DNA of 64,000 nt, from contig JAJFKF010000018.1 of NCBI GenBank assembly GCA_021773365.1, positions 62,001-126,000 on the forward strand, given 5' to 3'. The stretch is from Gammaproteobacteria bacterium (GTDB lineage Bacteria > Pseudomonadota > Gammaproteobacteria > Steroidobacterales > Steroidobacteraceae). Below, piece after piece: positions 19,740-28,615 of the stretch; position 1 is the first letter of the stretch; each line of letters starts with the position of its first letter. The notes under the pieces are model-generated. The model had not been told where the DNA came from and searched no databases. It saw only the letters and a list, made by a program, of their open reading frames with translations. Both the position numbers and the translations under genes were made by a program.

Positions 19740-22700
19740 TCAGTTCGCTCCGTTTTCACGCCAGTAGGTCTTTACCCGACTGTTGAAGTTGCGGCAGGCG
19801 CCGAGCACTTCCACGCCCGAGAGGCACACCACCACATCCTTGCTGGGGAACAGGAAGGCCACCTCGGGCGCGATGCCGCCCTGGCGCAGGTCATCGTAGC
19901 GATCCTCAGGCAGCAGGCCACCGTCATTGCCGCCGGAGCCACCCTCCCCACCTTCCTCGCCACCAGTCTCACCGTCATGGCGTGGCAGTGGCGCACCATT
20001 GAACACATTGACCACGTAGGCGCGGTTGCTGCCCGTGGTGCTGGCACCGCAGGAGGTAGCCGAAGTACCGTTCGGTGGAGTGTAGGTGGTGAAGAAGATT
20101 GCGTTGTTGAAGGTGTTCGACGCACTCAGGGACTTCTCGCCGCGCCAGTCAGGCGCATTCAGCAACAGCTTCCAGCCCAAAGAATTGGCTGGAATGCTGG
20201 GACTTACATCCGTGGTGATGTCCTGCAGGCCAGCGTCCGTGATCAGACTGTTGGCAGTGAAATCGCTGTACTGCTGCTGCGTCATACGCGTGAAGGGCTT
20301 GTGATCGCGTATGGAATAGAAGCGGTCCTGCACCAGCGTGTTCAGCGGATGGCCACGAAAGCCCGAGCCGATGGCAATGTTCATGAACGGTGAGCCACCG
20401 GAGCGCCGCAGGGCCGCAACATCCGGCGCGCTGTAGAAGCGACGAGCATTCGTCGGCACCGGCACAAGGTCATCGTGCGTACCCAACGAGGCGATCACCC
20501 CGCCCGCCGCCAGCGAGCCGGCGTTGTTGCCGTTGGTCAAATCAAAGCGCCACAGCTGCGCGCCCATATCGCCCACGTACATCCGGTCGGCGTAACCGTC
20601 ACTGTCGGTGTCAAGCACGGTCACTCCGCTGGGAATGCTGTGCGTCATGCGTGCATTCTCGAAGTTCGCCCCCGAACTGGCGGGGCCGGCGGACCACAGC
20701 CGGGTGCCGCGCAACGCATCGACGATGAAGATGCGGTTGCCCACACCACTGGAATCCAGATAAATGGTACCGTCCTCTGCCGGGTCATAGCCACCGCCAA
20801 ACACCAGCGCCAGTTTCTGCGAATTCTGTGTTGCGCCATTGATGTTCACTCGCGTGATGACCGGCGGCGACCAGGTCTGCCCTATGCCAGGCAGCTGCGA
20901 GGGACCAATGGTCCACATGAATTTCGGTGCATTCTTGGAAGTAACATCCAGCGCGTAGTAGTTATCGCCGCCGCGGGCCTGACCGAAGTACAGAATGACG
21001 CGATCGCCAGCAGCCGAGGAAATGATCCCGTCGCCGTTGATGTCATACCGAAGCACGCGGATTTCCCCGTCCAGCGTGTACTGCTTGGCTGGAACCGGAT
21101 CATCGAAATACAGGTTCTTCAGATTGCCGAGGAATTCCTGCGGAATGAAGGACCACAGTTCGTTGCCGGAACTTGAGTCTATCGCATGCAGATAGCCGTC
21201 ATTGGTCGTAACGTATACCGCCGCATCATCGATGTCAGGTGTCGAAGTAGTACCACCGTAGATGACGACTGCCGGCGGTGAATGCAGCGGATCGCCCATG
21301 GCCTTCCTAACCAGGGTGGCCGCATCACCATCCTCGTTGCGGCTGTCCAGGCCGCGGGCCCACAGGATCAATTCCTCCCGCAATGGATCGCCGGGTGTCC
21401 CAAGATTCAGCGTGCCACTGGTGAGCGTGAGATTGAGCACATCCACGGCGTGGAAGAGACTGGAGCTCAGGGTAGCCGGGGTGGCGGGATTGGCGCCAAG
21501 ATAGGTATAGAGCTTGCGGGATACCGCGCCCGGCAGCTGGCTGGCGGCGCCACCCTCCTGTACCTGCGAACCGTCCGCACCACCGGACCAGTAACTGCGG
21601 GCGCCATCAGAAAAGAAACCGGTAAGCGGATCGACCGCCGCCTTCGATGGACTGCTGTTGTCCATGATCACGCCTTCTTCCACACGATACTTCTTCAGAT
21701 TACCCGGCCAGTGCAGGCTGGAATTGGGCTGGAACACCGAGACGAACAGGTCACTTAACGTCTGGGTGCGATTGAAGGCGTTCACCGCCACGGTGGGCGT
21801 AGTAAAGGTGGTGCTGGTCTGGAAGATGCTGGTGATGATGGAGTTGAACACCGCCGTCAGTCCGGTCAGGTCATTGGCCTGGTAAGCCTGGCCGCCACCC
21901 CGGTTGGCTGCGGTCTGCAGATATTGGTAGGAGGAGTTCGACACGCCACTGAATGCCGCACCAAAACCAATGTAGAAGGTACTCACATTCTGCTGTCCCT
22001 GCACATCGGAGCGCAGATCGGCATTGTGCATGTACTCAGACAAGGCGCCCAGGCACCGGCCGGAGCCGGAGCCCTCACAACCCGTGCCAGCCAGGGTGCC
22101 GAAATTGGGCAGGCCGGTAATCGAGTTGTCGGCGTCGTTGTCCGAGGTGGGCTGACCGTCTGTCAGATAAACGATGTAATTTGCCTGACAGGGCTCAGCA
22201 GCGGGGCTGATGTAGTTGCTTCCGCTCTTGGAGGCGGAAACGCTGGGAAAATCGACCACGTTCGAGTTGGAGCATGACCCGGTGCTGCCCGGACTGGCAT
22301 TATTGTTCGTACAGATTTCCGTGCCATTGCCATAGCGAGGCTGGCCGCCAGAGAAGTAACGATAGGCTTCGAACAGCGTCTCCGACAGCGGCGTGTTGCC
22401 GTACGGTTCATATTGATTGCTGGTGGTGATGTCGGCAATGAGCTGGGCGCGTTTGGTATCCAGCGGCGATATCGGCGACATGATCATGCCGCCCTGGGCA
22501 CCGCCGGCGTCGAAGCGCGCAACACCGAGATTCACATTGGGCAGGGAGTTGAGCAGGCTGGCCGCCGCGGCTTTCACCACCTCCATACGGGTCTGGATGG
22601 AGGTGGAACCGTTGCGCACGTAGCGGATGTAGTTGGCGCTGTACAGCGTGCGGGCCAGGCCCGTGTTGCCCGAAATACCCCACCAGGAACTGGACGCGGT

Positions 22701-23264
22701 GGAGGTCCAGCGCCCGTCCGGATAACTGTTCTTGTGGTGCGAGCCACTCATTGGATACTTCGCCGAGGAGCCACTGCTCTCGCCATGAGTGCCCTCGTCC
22801 TCCAGACACTCCACATAGCCCGCATTGTTCGGGTTGAGGCTGCTTGACCAGGCGCGATTACTCCCCGATCCACCCCAGCGAATGTAGCGGTCGGAGTAGT
22901 AGCCGGAGCCCGAATCAAGCGCCACCAGGGCCTTGGCGCACTTCAGGTCGCTCAGCGGAAACCAGTTCAGGCCATCGCAATCGTTGGGTGCAGTGGAACT
23001 GCTGGAGTAGTACACCCGGCTACTGTTGCAGTTCGCCGGTCCGTCGTTGTAACTCTCATTCGGATCAAAAGGCACCGGCGAGGTGCCCGCCGTTTCGTTC
23101 ATACTGCCCGAGGTATCGATGACCAGCAGGATGTTCGACTGTACGGTGCTGGCCGGCTGGGAGATGAAGATCTCCGTATCGTCGGCCGGCAGATCCGAGG
23201 CGCCCAGCATCACGGCCAGGGCACCGACGGTCAGGCTCAGAACACGTGAATATGAGTTACGCAT
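19740..23264 (-). CDS. pilY1: Type IV pilus tip/biogenesis factor PilY1
   Basis: 1174 aa. Signal peptide near residues 1-27, then a von Willebrand A domain beginning LLVIDTSGSMNE (MIDAS DxSxS). The C-terminal half is a PilY1 beta-propeller (AVYVTTNDGYLHAIDSSSG, RIFIVDALRGTRLW) with calcium-binding-like loops DINGDG and DTDSDGYAD. A Gly/Glu-rich linker lies near the C-terminus (GGEEGGEGGSGG). PilY1 caps the pilus, promotes adhesion and surface sensing. Sits between pilX and pilE as in Pseudomonas-type minor pilin operons. Confidence 0.95.
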   Translation of the reverse strand: MRNSYSRVLSLTVGALAVMLGASDLPADDTEIFISQPASTVQSNILLVIDTSGSMNETAGTSPVPFDPNESYNDGPANCNSSRVYYSSSSTAPNDCDGLNWFPLSDLKCAKALVALDSGSGYYSDRYIRWGGSGSNRAWSSSLNPNNAGYVECLEDEGTHGESSGSSAKYPMSGSHHKNSYPDGRWTSTASSSWWGISGNTGLARTLYSANYIRYVRNGSTSIQTRMEVVKAAAASLLNSLPNVNLGVARFDAGGAQGGMIMSPISPLDTKRAQLIADITTSNQYEPYGNTPLSETLFEAYRYFSGGQPRYGNGTEICTNNNASPGSTGSCSNSNVVDFPSVSASKSGSNYISPAAEPCQANYIVYLTDGQPTSDNDADNSITGLPNFGTLAGTGCEGSGSGRCLGALSEYMHNADLRSDVQGQQNVSTFYIGFGAAFSGVSNSSYQYLQTAANRGGGQAYQANDLTGLTAVFNSIITSIFQTSTTFTTPTVAVNAFNRTQTLSDLFVSVFQPNSSLHWPGNLKKYRVEEGVIMDNSSPSKAAVDPLTGFFSDGARSYWSGGADGSQVQEGGAASQLPGAVSRKLYTYLGANPATPATLSSSLFHAVDVLNLTLTSGTLNLGTPGDPLREELILWARGLDSRNEDGDAATLVRKAMGDPLHSPPAVVIYGGTTSTPDIDDAAVYVTTNDGYLHAIDSSSGNELWSFIPQEFLGNLKNLYFDDPVPAKQYTLDGEIRVLRYDINGDGIISSAAGDRVILYFGQARGGDNYYALDVTSKNAPKFMWTIGPSQLPGIGQTWSPPVITRVNINGATQNSQKLALVFGGGYDPAEDGTIYLDSSGVGNRIFIVDALRGTRLWSAGPASSGANFENARMTHSIPSGVTVLDTDSDGYADRMYVGDMGAQLWRFDLTNGNNAGSLAAGGVIASLGTHDDLVPVPTNARRFYSAPDVAALRRSGGSPFMNIAIGSGFRGHPLNTLVQDRFYSIRDHKPFTRMTQQQYSDFTANSLITDAGLQDITTDVSPSIPANSLGWKLLLNAPDWRGEKSLSASNTFNNAIFFTTYTPPNGTSATSCGASTTGSNRAYVVNVFNGAPLPRHDGETGGEEGGEGGSGGNDGGLLPEDRYDDLRQGGIAPEVAFLFPSKDVVVCLSGVEVLGACRNFNSRVKTYWRENGAN

Positions 23265-23301
23265 TGTGTGGGTCCTCGGAATGCCGGGTTACAGCCTGCG
23301 G

Positions 23302-23793
23302 CTACGGCGTCAAAGTGGTGGTGGTCGGATCGATGGGCGCAACCGTTGGATCCTTTGGCGCGATCACCGCGATGCCCTGCAAATTTCTCGCCGCGGCATT
23401 GCGCGCCGACCTGCCCTGACTGTCGATCTCGAAATGGAATGTGGAAAAACTGTCCCAGCTTGAGCCCCACAGCGCCGGCTGCGCCGTACCGCTGAGCTGG
23501 GGGGTAATAACGGCAGTGTAGAAGTCAGTGGTGGTGTCGGCTATGGCCACATTGGCGTCGGTCTGGGTGCCGCCACCGGGATTGAAAATACCGACAACCA
23601 GGGATTGTTCGATTCCCGTCTCCGCGGCCTGAAAGGCATTTTGCTGGAACTGCGCGTTGCCGGCGGCCACCAGCTCGGTGCTGGCCGTGTTCATGCTGGA
23701 AACCGCCAGCAGGGTCAGCACCAGCAACAGCAGCAGACCGATCACCAGGGCGGCGCCCGACTGCCTGTTTCTGCTTGTAACGATATGCTTCAT
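23302..23793 (-). CDS. pilX: Minor pilin assembly protein PilX
   Basis: 163 aa from the ATG at 23793; longer in-frame starts run into pilW. PilX_N signature RQSGAALVIGLLLLLVLTLLAVSSMNTA, with a mature-end Gly/Ala instead of the classical FTLIE, then a conserved QAAETGIEQSL region. Minor pilin of the type IV pilus priming complex. Follows pilW by 13 bp and precedes pilY1 by 37 bp. Confidence 0.9.
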   Translation of the reverse strand: MKHIVTSRNRQSGAALVIGLLLLLVLTLLAVSSMNTASTELVAAGNAQFQQNAFQAAETGIEQSLVVGIFNPGGGTQTDANVAIADTTTDFYTAVITPQLSGTAQPALWGSSWDSFSTFHFEIDSQGRSARNAAARNLQGIAVIAPKDPTVAPIDPTTTTLTP

Positions 23794-23806
23794 TGATTGG
23801 CTCGCA

Positions 23807-24778
23807 TCAGGTCCCGAGTGCATTGCGAAGCTGGATGGTGCGCGACACCAGCAGACGACGGAAACCATCGTTCGGCCGGTAGGCCTGCGTGGCGGCGCCA
23901 ATGGCGTTGAGATCCGCCGTCACGCCGTTGTCGTCATCGCGATCACCGTACTCGTAGGTTCGGTCGTCAACGAATCCGACTTCCGCGTTTTCGGCACGCA
24001 CCAGCAACCACAGCCGAACCGAAACCACCTGCGCACCGGCGGGCATTGCCCCCGGATTGATGTACTGCGTAGCCACGCCATTCGTGCCTGACGGATCGAT
24101 GCCGAACTGCACCTGCATGTCCTCCACGGCAGGAATGATCTCCACATCCTGGAATGCCGGACCATTGATCAGCGTATGGCGACGCAATGCCGGCAGACCC
24201 GGGCGATTGGGTTGCTCGGAGTCGCGACTCAGGTAATAAGTGCTGACGATGAGGTTGTTGACCTGGCCGGCGGGCGCGGCGGTGCAGACGCCACCATCGC
24301 TGTAGAGGCGCGCGGACAGCCGCGTGGAGCAAATCTGCAGCATGCCGGCAGTGGAAACCGTGGTCGCCGCGGAAGCGCGCCGCACAGTGAGTGTGTCGGC
24401 ACTGCCTACCGCACCGGCGCCGTAGGCGGCGCAGCCCAGTCCATAGCTGTTGTTGTCACCTTCAAGGTTGGTCAGCAGATCATGCGCAAAATTGGTGCCG
24501 CAGGAGGTGGGTTCGCCCAACGAGGTTGCGGTCTGCGCGGCCTGATCGGTGATCACGCCAGCGCCCTTGACCAGGCCCCAGTAGTTGGACATGCGCACAT
24601 CAGGCTCGATGACGCTGATGGCGTAGCGCGCGGTGTCCTGCAGGCGGGCCACCGCGTCATTGACGGCGTAGGAATCGCGGCTCTTCATGTACACGAAGAG
24701 GGCGCCGGCGATCATCACCGAGCCGATGGTCAGCGCCACCATCAATTCAACCAGGCTCAGGCCGCGCTGGGTCTTCAT
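23807..24778 (-). CDS. pilW: Minor pilin PilW
   Basis: 323 aa. Prepilin peptidase site RG-LSLVELMVALTIGSVMIAG close to the N-terminus, then the long PilW head with several cysteines (SCGTNF, LGCAAYG, ICSTRL, GGVCTAA). Part of the PilVWX-E-Y1 priming complex. Overlaps pilV by 4 bp (ATGA). Confidence 0.93.
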   Translation of the reverse strand: MKTQRGLSLVELMVALTIGSVMIAGALFVYMKSRDSYAVNDAVARLQDTARYAISVIEPDVRMSNYWGLVKGAGVITDQAAQTATSLGEPTSCGTNFAHDLLTNLEGDNNSYGLGCAAYGAGAVGSADTLTVRRASAATTVSTAGMLQICSTRLSARLYSDGGVCTAAPAGQVNNLIVSTYYLSRDSEQPNRPGLPALRRHTLINGPAFQDVEIIPAVEDMQVQFGIDPSGTNGVATQYINPGAMPAGAQVVSVRLWLLVRAENAEVGFVDDRTYEYGDRDDDNGVTADLNAIGAATQAYRPNDGFRRLLVSRTIQLRNALGT

Positions 24779-25281
24779 ATCTGCATTCTCAGGACGTAGG
24801 TGAGCGGGTCCGGCTCAGTGGGCTCGACCCAGGTCACGGTGATGGTGTAGGTGCGGGGCGCAGCGCCGGTGACGGCCACAATACCCTGAGGCGTAGCTCC
24901 ATCGCCGTCATCCGGCAGCGCGCCGGCCAGTTGCACGCGCCAGCGCCACAGGTCATCGGCCGCCATCTGCGGCGCGCTGCACGTGGCCGGCGCCGCGCCG
25001 GCGCAATTGTTGTTGGCTGCCGTACCCTCGTAAGCGAGGCCGGCATTGGGGTTGGCACGAATGCGGTCGGCCATGTCACCGGCAAGGTTCACAGCCTGCA
25101 TGCGCAAAAGCGCGCTGCCGCTGGCCTGCAAAGAGGTCACATACAGACCGGCAATACCGAGCATGCCTACGGCCAGAACTACCAGCGCCACCAGAACTTC
25201 CACGATGCTGAAGCCGCACTGGGCGCCGCTTCGCCTCGCCTTTTCTTCGTTTGTCGTTGTTGCTCTCACGGGATTCCTCAC
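24775..25281 (-). CDS. pilV: Minor pilin PilV
   Basis: 168 aa. Cleavage site CG-FSIVEVLVALVVLAVGMLG at residues 23-42, followed by the typical PilV sequence MADRIRANPNAGLAYEG. The N-terminal leader is long and basic. Translationally coupled to fimT upstream and pilW downstream through 4-bp overlaps. Confidence 0.93.
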   Translation of the reverse strand: MRNPVRATTTNEEKARRSGAQCGFSIVEVLVALVVLAVGMLGIAGLYVTSLQASGSALLRMQAVNLAGDMADRIRANPNAGLAYEGTAANNNCAGAAPATCSAPQMAADDLWRWRVQLAGALPDDGDGATPQGIVAVTGAAPRTYTITVTWVEPTEPDPLTYVLRMQI

Positions 25282-25922
25282 GGGCAGGTGGCGCCTATCG
25301 CTGTCAATGCCGTATTGATGTCCGCAGGCGTGCGGCTGACGCGCGCACGACCGGTGGGGCTGATCTGTACCAGACGCGCAGGGGAAGTAGCGCCTGCAGC
25401 TGCCGTGCCGCGCACGTCACACATCACGACGTTGCGCGTCGGCGTGGTGGCATCGGCAGGTGAAGCAAAGCCGGTCAGGCTGTACCTGACCACTCCGTCG
25501 TTGTCGCTGCGCAGCGTGATGGAATCATCGAGCGCGGTATAGCGGGCAAGCACCGGCTCGGCAGCATTGTTGTCCGGCGCCCAGTCCCCATCGGCATCGA
25601 CCCATACGATCCACGCTGAGGAGGCGCCCGCAGCCCAGGCTCCGCTGCAGGATGGCGTGGAATCCGTGTCAGGGTCCGACGTGGCGCATACCGCCACACC
25701 GCCCGGCAAGGGCAGCTGTCGCTTGATCGCTTCGCTGCGCGCGACGCTCAGTGCCGCCAGCAGTTCATTGGCGCCGCCCGCCAGCCGGTTGTTACGCATG
25801 AAATCACGCATGTTGGGAACGGCCAGCCCGAGAATGAGCCCTGCAATGGCCAGCACCACCATCAGCTCCATGAGGGTAAAGCCGCGCTGGCGGGGAGTGG
25901 ACAATTTCGGATATGCGCACAT
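25278..25922 (-). CDS. fimT: FimT/GspH-family pseudopilin
   Basis: 214 aa from the ATG at 25922, preceded by AAAGG 5 nt upstream; a longer frame starts at 25958 without a good ribosome site. Prepilin site RG-FTLMELMVVLAIAGLILGLA, then MRNNRLAGGANELLAALSVARSEAIKR, diagnostic of GspH/FimT. Minor pilin at the head of the operon; some FimT proteins bind DNA during competence. Two cysteines in the head (ATSDPDTDSTPSCSG; MCDVRG). Confidence 0.9.
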   Translation of the reverse strand: MCAYPKLSTPRQRGFTLMELMVVLAIAGLILGLAVPNMRDFMRNNRLAGGANELLAALSVARSEAIKRQLPLPGGVAVCATSDPDTDSTPSCSGAWAAGASSAWIVWVDADGDWAPDNNAAEPVLARYTALDDSITLRSDNDGVVRYSLTGFASPADATTPTRNVVMCDVRGTAAAGATSPARLVQISPTGRARVSRTPADINTALTAIGATCP

Positions 25923-26015
25923 GGCAGCCTTTATCCAGCAGCGCCGCGCAGGGCTCAAGCCGGACCGACAACCGGTGCTCGCGGCCGGATAAGCGGTCTC
26001 AGATTGAGAACAGGC

Positions 26016-26240
26016 TCACATTTCACCCGGCTGTGACCCGCTTCCACCGCGCGGCGATCCGGGCCGTCCGTCCAGCGCTTCGGCGCGAATCCGCTCGTAC
26101 ACCTCTTCCCGGTGCACGGTCACATCCCTTGGCGCATTCACGCCCAGCCGCACCTGATTGCCCTTGGTGCCAAGAACAGTTACCGAAATGGCATCCCCGA
26201 TCATGATGGTTTCGTTCAGACGCCGCGTCAGGATCAGCAT
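26016..26240 (-). CDS. csrA: Carbon storage regulator / translational regulator CsrA
   Basis: 74 aa; core [38 protein letters not shown] is the CsrA/RsmA fold with R44-region RNA-binding residues, followed by a 15-residue Gly/Pro/Ser tail longer than in E. coli. GGAGG lies 6 nt before the ATG. Binds GGA motifs in mRNA leaders; flagellin leader in this window contains such motifs. The 135-bp gap to the divergent HTH gene should contain both promoters. Confidence 0.96.
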   Translation of the reverse strand: MLILTRRLNETIMIGDAISVTVLGTKGNQVRLGVNAPRDVTVHREEVYERIRAEALDGRPGSPRGGSGSQPGEM

Positions 26241-26374
26241 GGCAGTACCTCCGTTCAGACAATTCCTGTGTAACTTCCCTCTACCCGCAGTCGTAGTCTA
26301 CCTATGTACCGTTGAGCGGTATATATGCTGCTTTGAACGGGCATTCTGCCGTGCGGCCACCGTCCACGTATTAA

Positions 26375-26647
26375 ATGGATCCCTCGAGAGGGGGATATCG
26401 ATTGCCCGCACCCAAAGAGAAAGCCACGGAACGCCTGAATCGCGCCATCGGCACGGTGATTGCCGCTACCCGCAGGGATGCGGACTTCACCCAGGAAAAT
26501 CTCGCCGCCAGCATGGACTGGCACCGCTCCACCATAGCCAAGATCGAGGCTGGCGAGATCGGCGTGAAAGCTGCCGACCTGATCCTCATCGCCCAGGTCC
26601 TGAATACCGATCCGGAAGTCCTTTTCCGCCGCATCCTGCGCTGGTAG
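26375..26647 (+). CDS. Small XRE-family HTH protein
   Basis: 90 aa if the ATG at 26375 is used; a TTG at 26402 with GAGAGGGGG upstream is an equally credible start giving 81 aa. Helix-turn-helix is seen as DFTQENLAASMDWHRSTIAKIEAGE, followed by a short helix (LIAQVLNTDPEVLFRRIL). No effector domain, toxin partner or phage context is visible. Divergent from csrA. Target unknown. Confidence 0.75.
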   Translation: MDPSRGGYRLPAPKEKATERLNRAIGTVIAATRRDADFTQENLAASMDWHRSTIAKIEAGEIGVKAADLILIAQVLNTDPEVLFRRILRW

Positions 26648-26666
26648 CGCCGATCCTGCCCCCGCC

Positions 26667-27539
26667 CTAGTTGCCGAGCGCCTGGCGCAGTGCCGCAATC
26701 TCCGTCTTGGTATCCTCCATGATCTTCTCGGCTTTGGCGCCGTCCAGCTCCAGCCGGTGGAACGACTGAATGCCCTGCATGTTCAGCTCCAGATCCGTGG
26801 GATGATCGGCATAGGCGGCCATCATCACAGCCACCGTCACGATGTCGGTCAAATCCGGCGGCCCGCGGTTCTCCCGCGCTATATCCTCGTGATCAGCCAC
26901 CGCCTGAACCACATCGTCGGGCAGCTCCCAGTTCTCCAGGATGGCCTTGCCAATGCTGGCATGCCAGGTGCGCAGCAGATCCTGCAGGCTGGCCTCGTCG
27001 TTGAACAACGCCGGCTGATTGACGATTCGCGTAAGGATGTAGAGCTTGCCGATGCCGTGCAGGAGCCCCGCCAACAGCGCCTCGTCGGCATTGCGGCGGG
27101 TGAATCCCTTCGCAAGGACATAGGCCAGCGCGGCCACGTGCGTGCTCTGCGTCCAAAGCTCGTTCAGATGCGGCTCAATGGCCTTGAGCGCGCCGGCCTG
27201 GCGTATCTGCGCCATGGCGAAGGACATGGCCGCGCTCCGTACCATGTTGAAGCCCATGCGATTGATGGCAGTGCGCAGATCCGTAACCTGTTTGCCGCGG
27301 CTGAAGGCTGCTGAATTGGACATCTTCAGCAGTCGCGCCGCCAGAGCGGGCTCGGAACCCACCACGCGCACCACCTGCTCGATGTTGGTGCTCTCATCAG
27401 CCAGGATCTTGCGCACACGGATGGCCACATCGGGAAAGGAGGGCAGGTCCACCTTGCCGGCGGTCAGCTCGGCGGCGAGGTTCTGGATAAAGGCAAAGGC
27501 GTCCATGTCCGGAGAAGCTGGGGCTGATGACACTCGCAT
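26667..27539 (-). CDS. HDOD-domain signalling protein
   Basis: 290 aa. HDOD domain spans about 30-235: LPSFPDVAIRVRKILADE, EPALAARLLKMSNSAAFSRG, LLAGLLHGIGKLYILTR, WHASIGKAILENWELPDDVVQAVADHED. The H-D pair is degenerate relative to true HD phosphohydrolases, as usual in HDOD proteins, which act by protein interaction in motility, c-di-GMP and stress networks. A Met at codon 12 (27506) is an alternative start. A second HDOD gene lies at 30103. Confidence 0.88.
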   Translation of the reverse strand: MRVSSAPASPDMDAFAFIQNLAAELTAGKVDLPSFPDVAIRVRKILADESTNIEQVVRVVGSEPALAARLLKMSNSAAFSRGKQVTDLRTAINRMGFNMVRSAAMSFAMAQIRQAGALKAIEPHLNELWTQSTHVAALAYVLAKGFTRRNADEALLAGLLHGIGKLYILTRIVNQPALFNDEASLQDLLRTWHASIGKAILENWELPDDVVQAVADHEDIARENRGPPDLTDIVTVAVMMAAYADHPTDLELNMQGIQSFHRLELDGAKAEKIMEDTKTEIAALRQALGN

Positions 27540-27607
27540 TCCTCGTATGTCATTGGCGAATAAAGGGAATCATGCGGGCTTGGACGCCTCCGCGACAAGC
27601 CTTTTTT

Positions 27608-28114
27608 TCAGGGAGCGGCGCGGACGGCAGAGTTGAAGCGCTGGTGGACTTCACCATCGAGCATCCGCTCGACATACCGTCCGTCAGTGTAGTTACCAAT
27701 AACCCGGCGCCAGAATTTTACGGCGTCGACATTGCTCGAGTATTCGCTGACCTCCCAGCGCCCCGTGAATCGGCTGAATATCAGCTGCGCAGCCTCACGT
27801 CCCACGCCCAAGCGCCGATGCGGGCGCTGAATGAAGAACTCGGTCAGGCGAAAATCCGCCGAGATGCCCACCGGCGCACCCACCACCAGCGCGAAACCCA
27901 CGGGACGCCCGGATTTCAGAACAAGCAGCGGACAAGCCCGCTCGCTGGTGAACCAGTGGGCGACCAGATCCGGCCCACGCTCGCCGAATTCGCCCAGCAC
28001 CGGAAAAACGCCGGTCTCCAAGCGGGAGAGATCCTCCAGGTACTCGCGATAGGCGCGACGGACCCATTCGCGATCCTCGGGTGCGCGCTTGGCATCGCGG
28101 AGACTGACAGGCAT
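27608..28114 (-). CDS. GNAT-like acetyltransferase
   Basis: 168 aa from the ATG at 28114; upstream in-frame residues look non-conserved and include a hairpin. LVVGAPVGISADFRLTEFFIQRPHRRLGVGREAAQLIF contains the acetyl-CoA binding R/Q-x-x-G-x-G/A-like segment (RRLGVG), followed by NVDAVKFWRRVIGNY, a common GNAT C-terminal motif. Substrate unknown. Stand-alone gene between the HDOD gene and the small lipoprotein. Confidence 0.75.
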   Translation of the reverse strand: MPVSLRDAKRAPEDREWVRRAYREYLEDLSRLETGVFPVLGEFGERGPDLVAHWFTSERACPLLVLKSGRPVGFALVVGAPVGISADFRLTEFFIQRPHRRLGVGREAAQLIFSRFTGRWEVSEYSSNVDAVKFWRRVIGNYTDGRYVERMLDGEVHQRFNSAVRAAP

Positions 28115-28152
28115 GGCGTCGGCTATGGCTGTACGGGGGACCGAAAGGATAC

Positions 28153-28182
28153 GGCCCCGGGCCGGCGAGCCGACCCGGGGCC
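28153..28182. terminator. GC-rich hairpin downstream of small lipoprotein gene
   Basis: Perfect 9-bp stem GGCCCCGGG (28153-28161) / CCCGGGGCC (28174-28182), 22 nt after the lipoprotein stop in the minus direction. T run is weak (GTATCCTTTC). Probable terminator. Confidence 0.55.
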
Positions 28183-28204
28183 GATCAGGCATCCTGCTGC
28201 AGGA

Positions 28205-28441
28205 TCACCCCTGTGCGGGCGGCTCTTCCGCCGGCACTTCTTCCGGCATCGGCTCCCCAGGAGGCGTGCCTTCGGCAGGCATTTCCTCACTGGACATTTC
28301 GTCCATGGGCGGCGTGGCCTCTGGCTCGGGCATGGTTTCAACCGGCGGCGGAGTCATGTGCTCGTCCGTGGAATGATCTCCCCCGCAGGCGCTGAGCAAC
28401 AGCGCTGCAGCGAAAGCGCCAATCAACAATTTGATCTTCAT
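28205..28441 (-). CDS. Small Pro/Glu/Met-rich lipoprotein
   Basis: 78 aa. Signal peptide with lipobox LSAC ending at C19 (LLIGAFAAALLLSAC). The mature part is low-complexity: repeated P, E and M units such as METMPEP-like, PPMDEM, SSEEMPAEG, PMPEEVPAEEPP, strongly acidic and without predicted fold. Could be a periplasmic spacer, metal-binding or envelope-stress protein; no family recognised. Own promoter probably in the 28442-28530 region. Confidence 0.8.
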   Translation of the reverse strand: MKIKLLIGAFAAALLLSACGGDHSTDEHMTPPPVETMPEPEATPPMDEMSSEEMPAEGTPPGEPMPEEVPAEEPPAQG

Positions 28442-28615
28442 TTCGTTACCCCGAAGACTGTGAAGTTTTAGAACACTGGACCGTCGTCATCAGGGTAAGC
28501 TTGAATATTGGAGTAGGAAGTCACCCTGACCGTGGCGGCGAATTCTAGGCCCTGCATCCGGGCATGGAAACCGCAGCACACTAACACTGTTGCCGATTGG
28601 CAACGCCTGATACCC

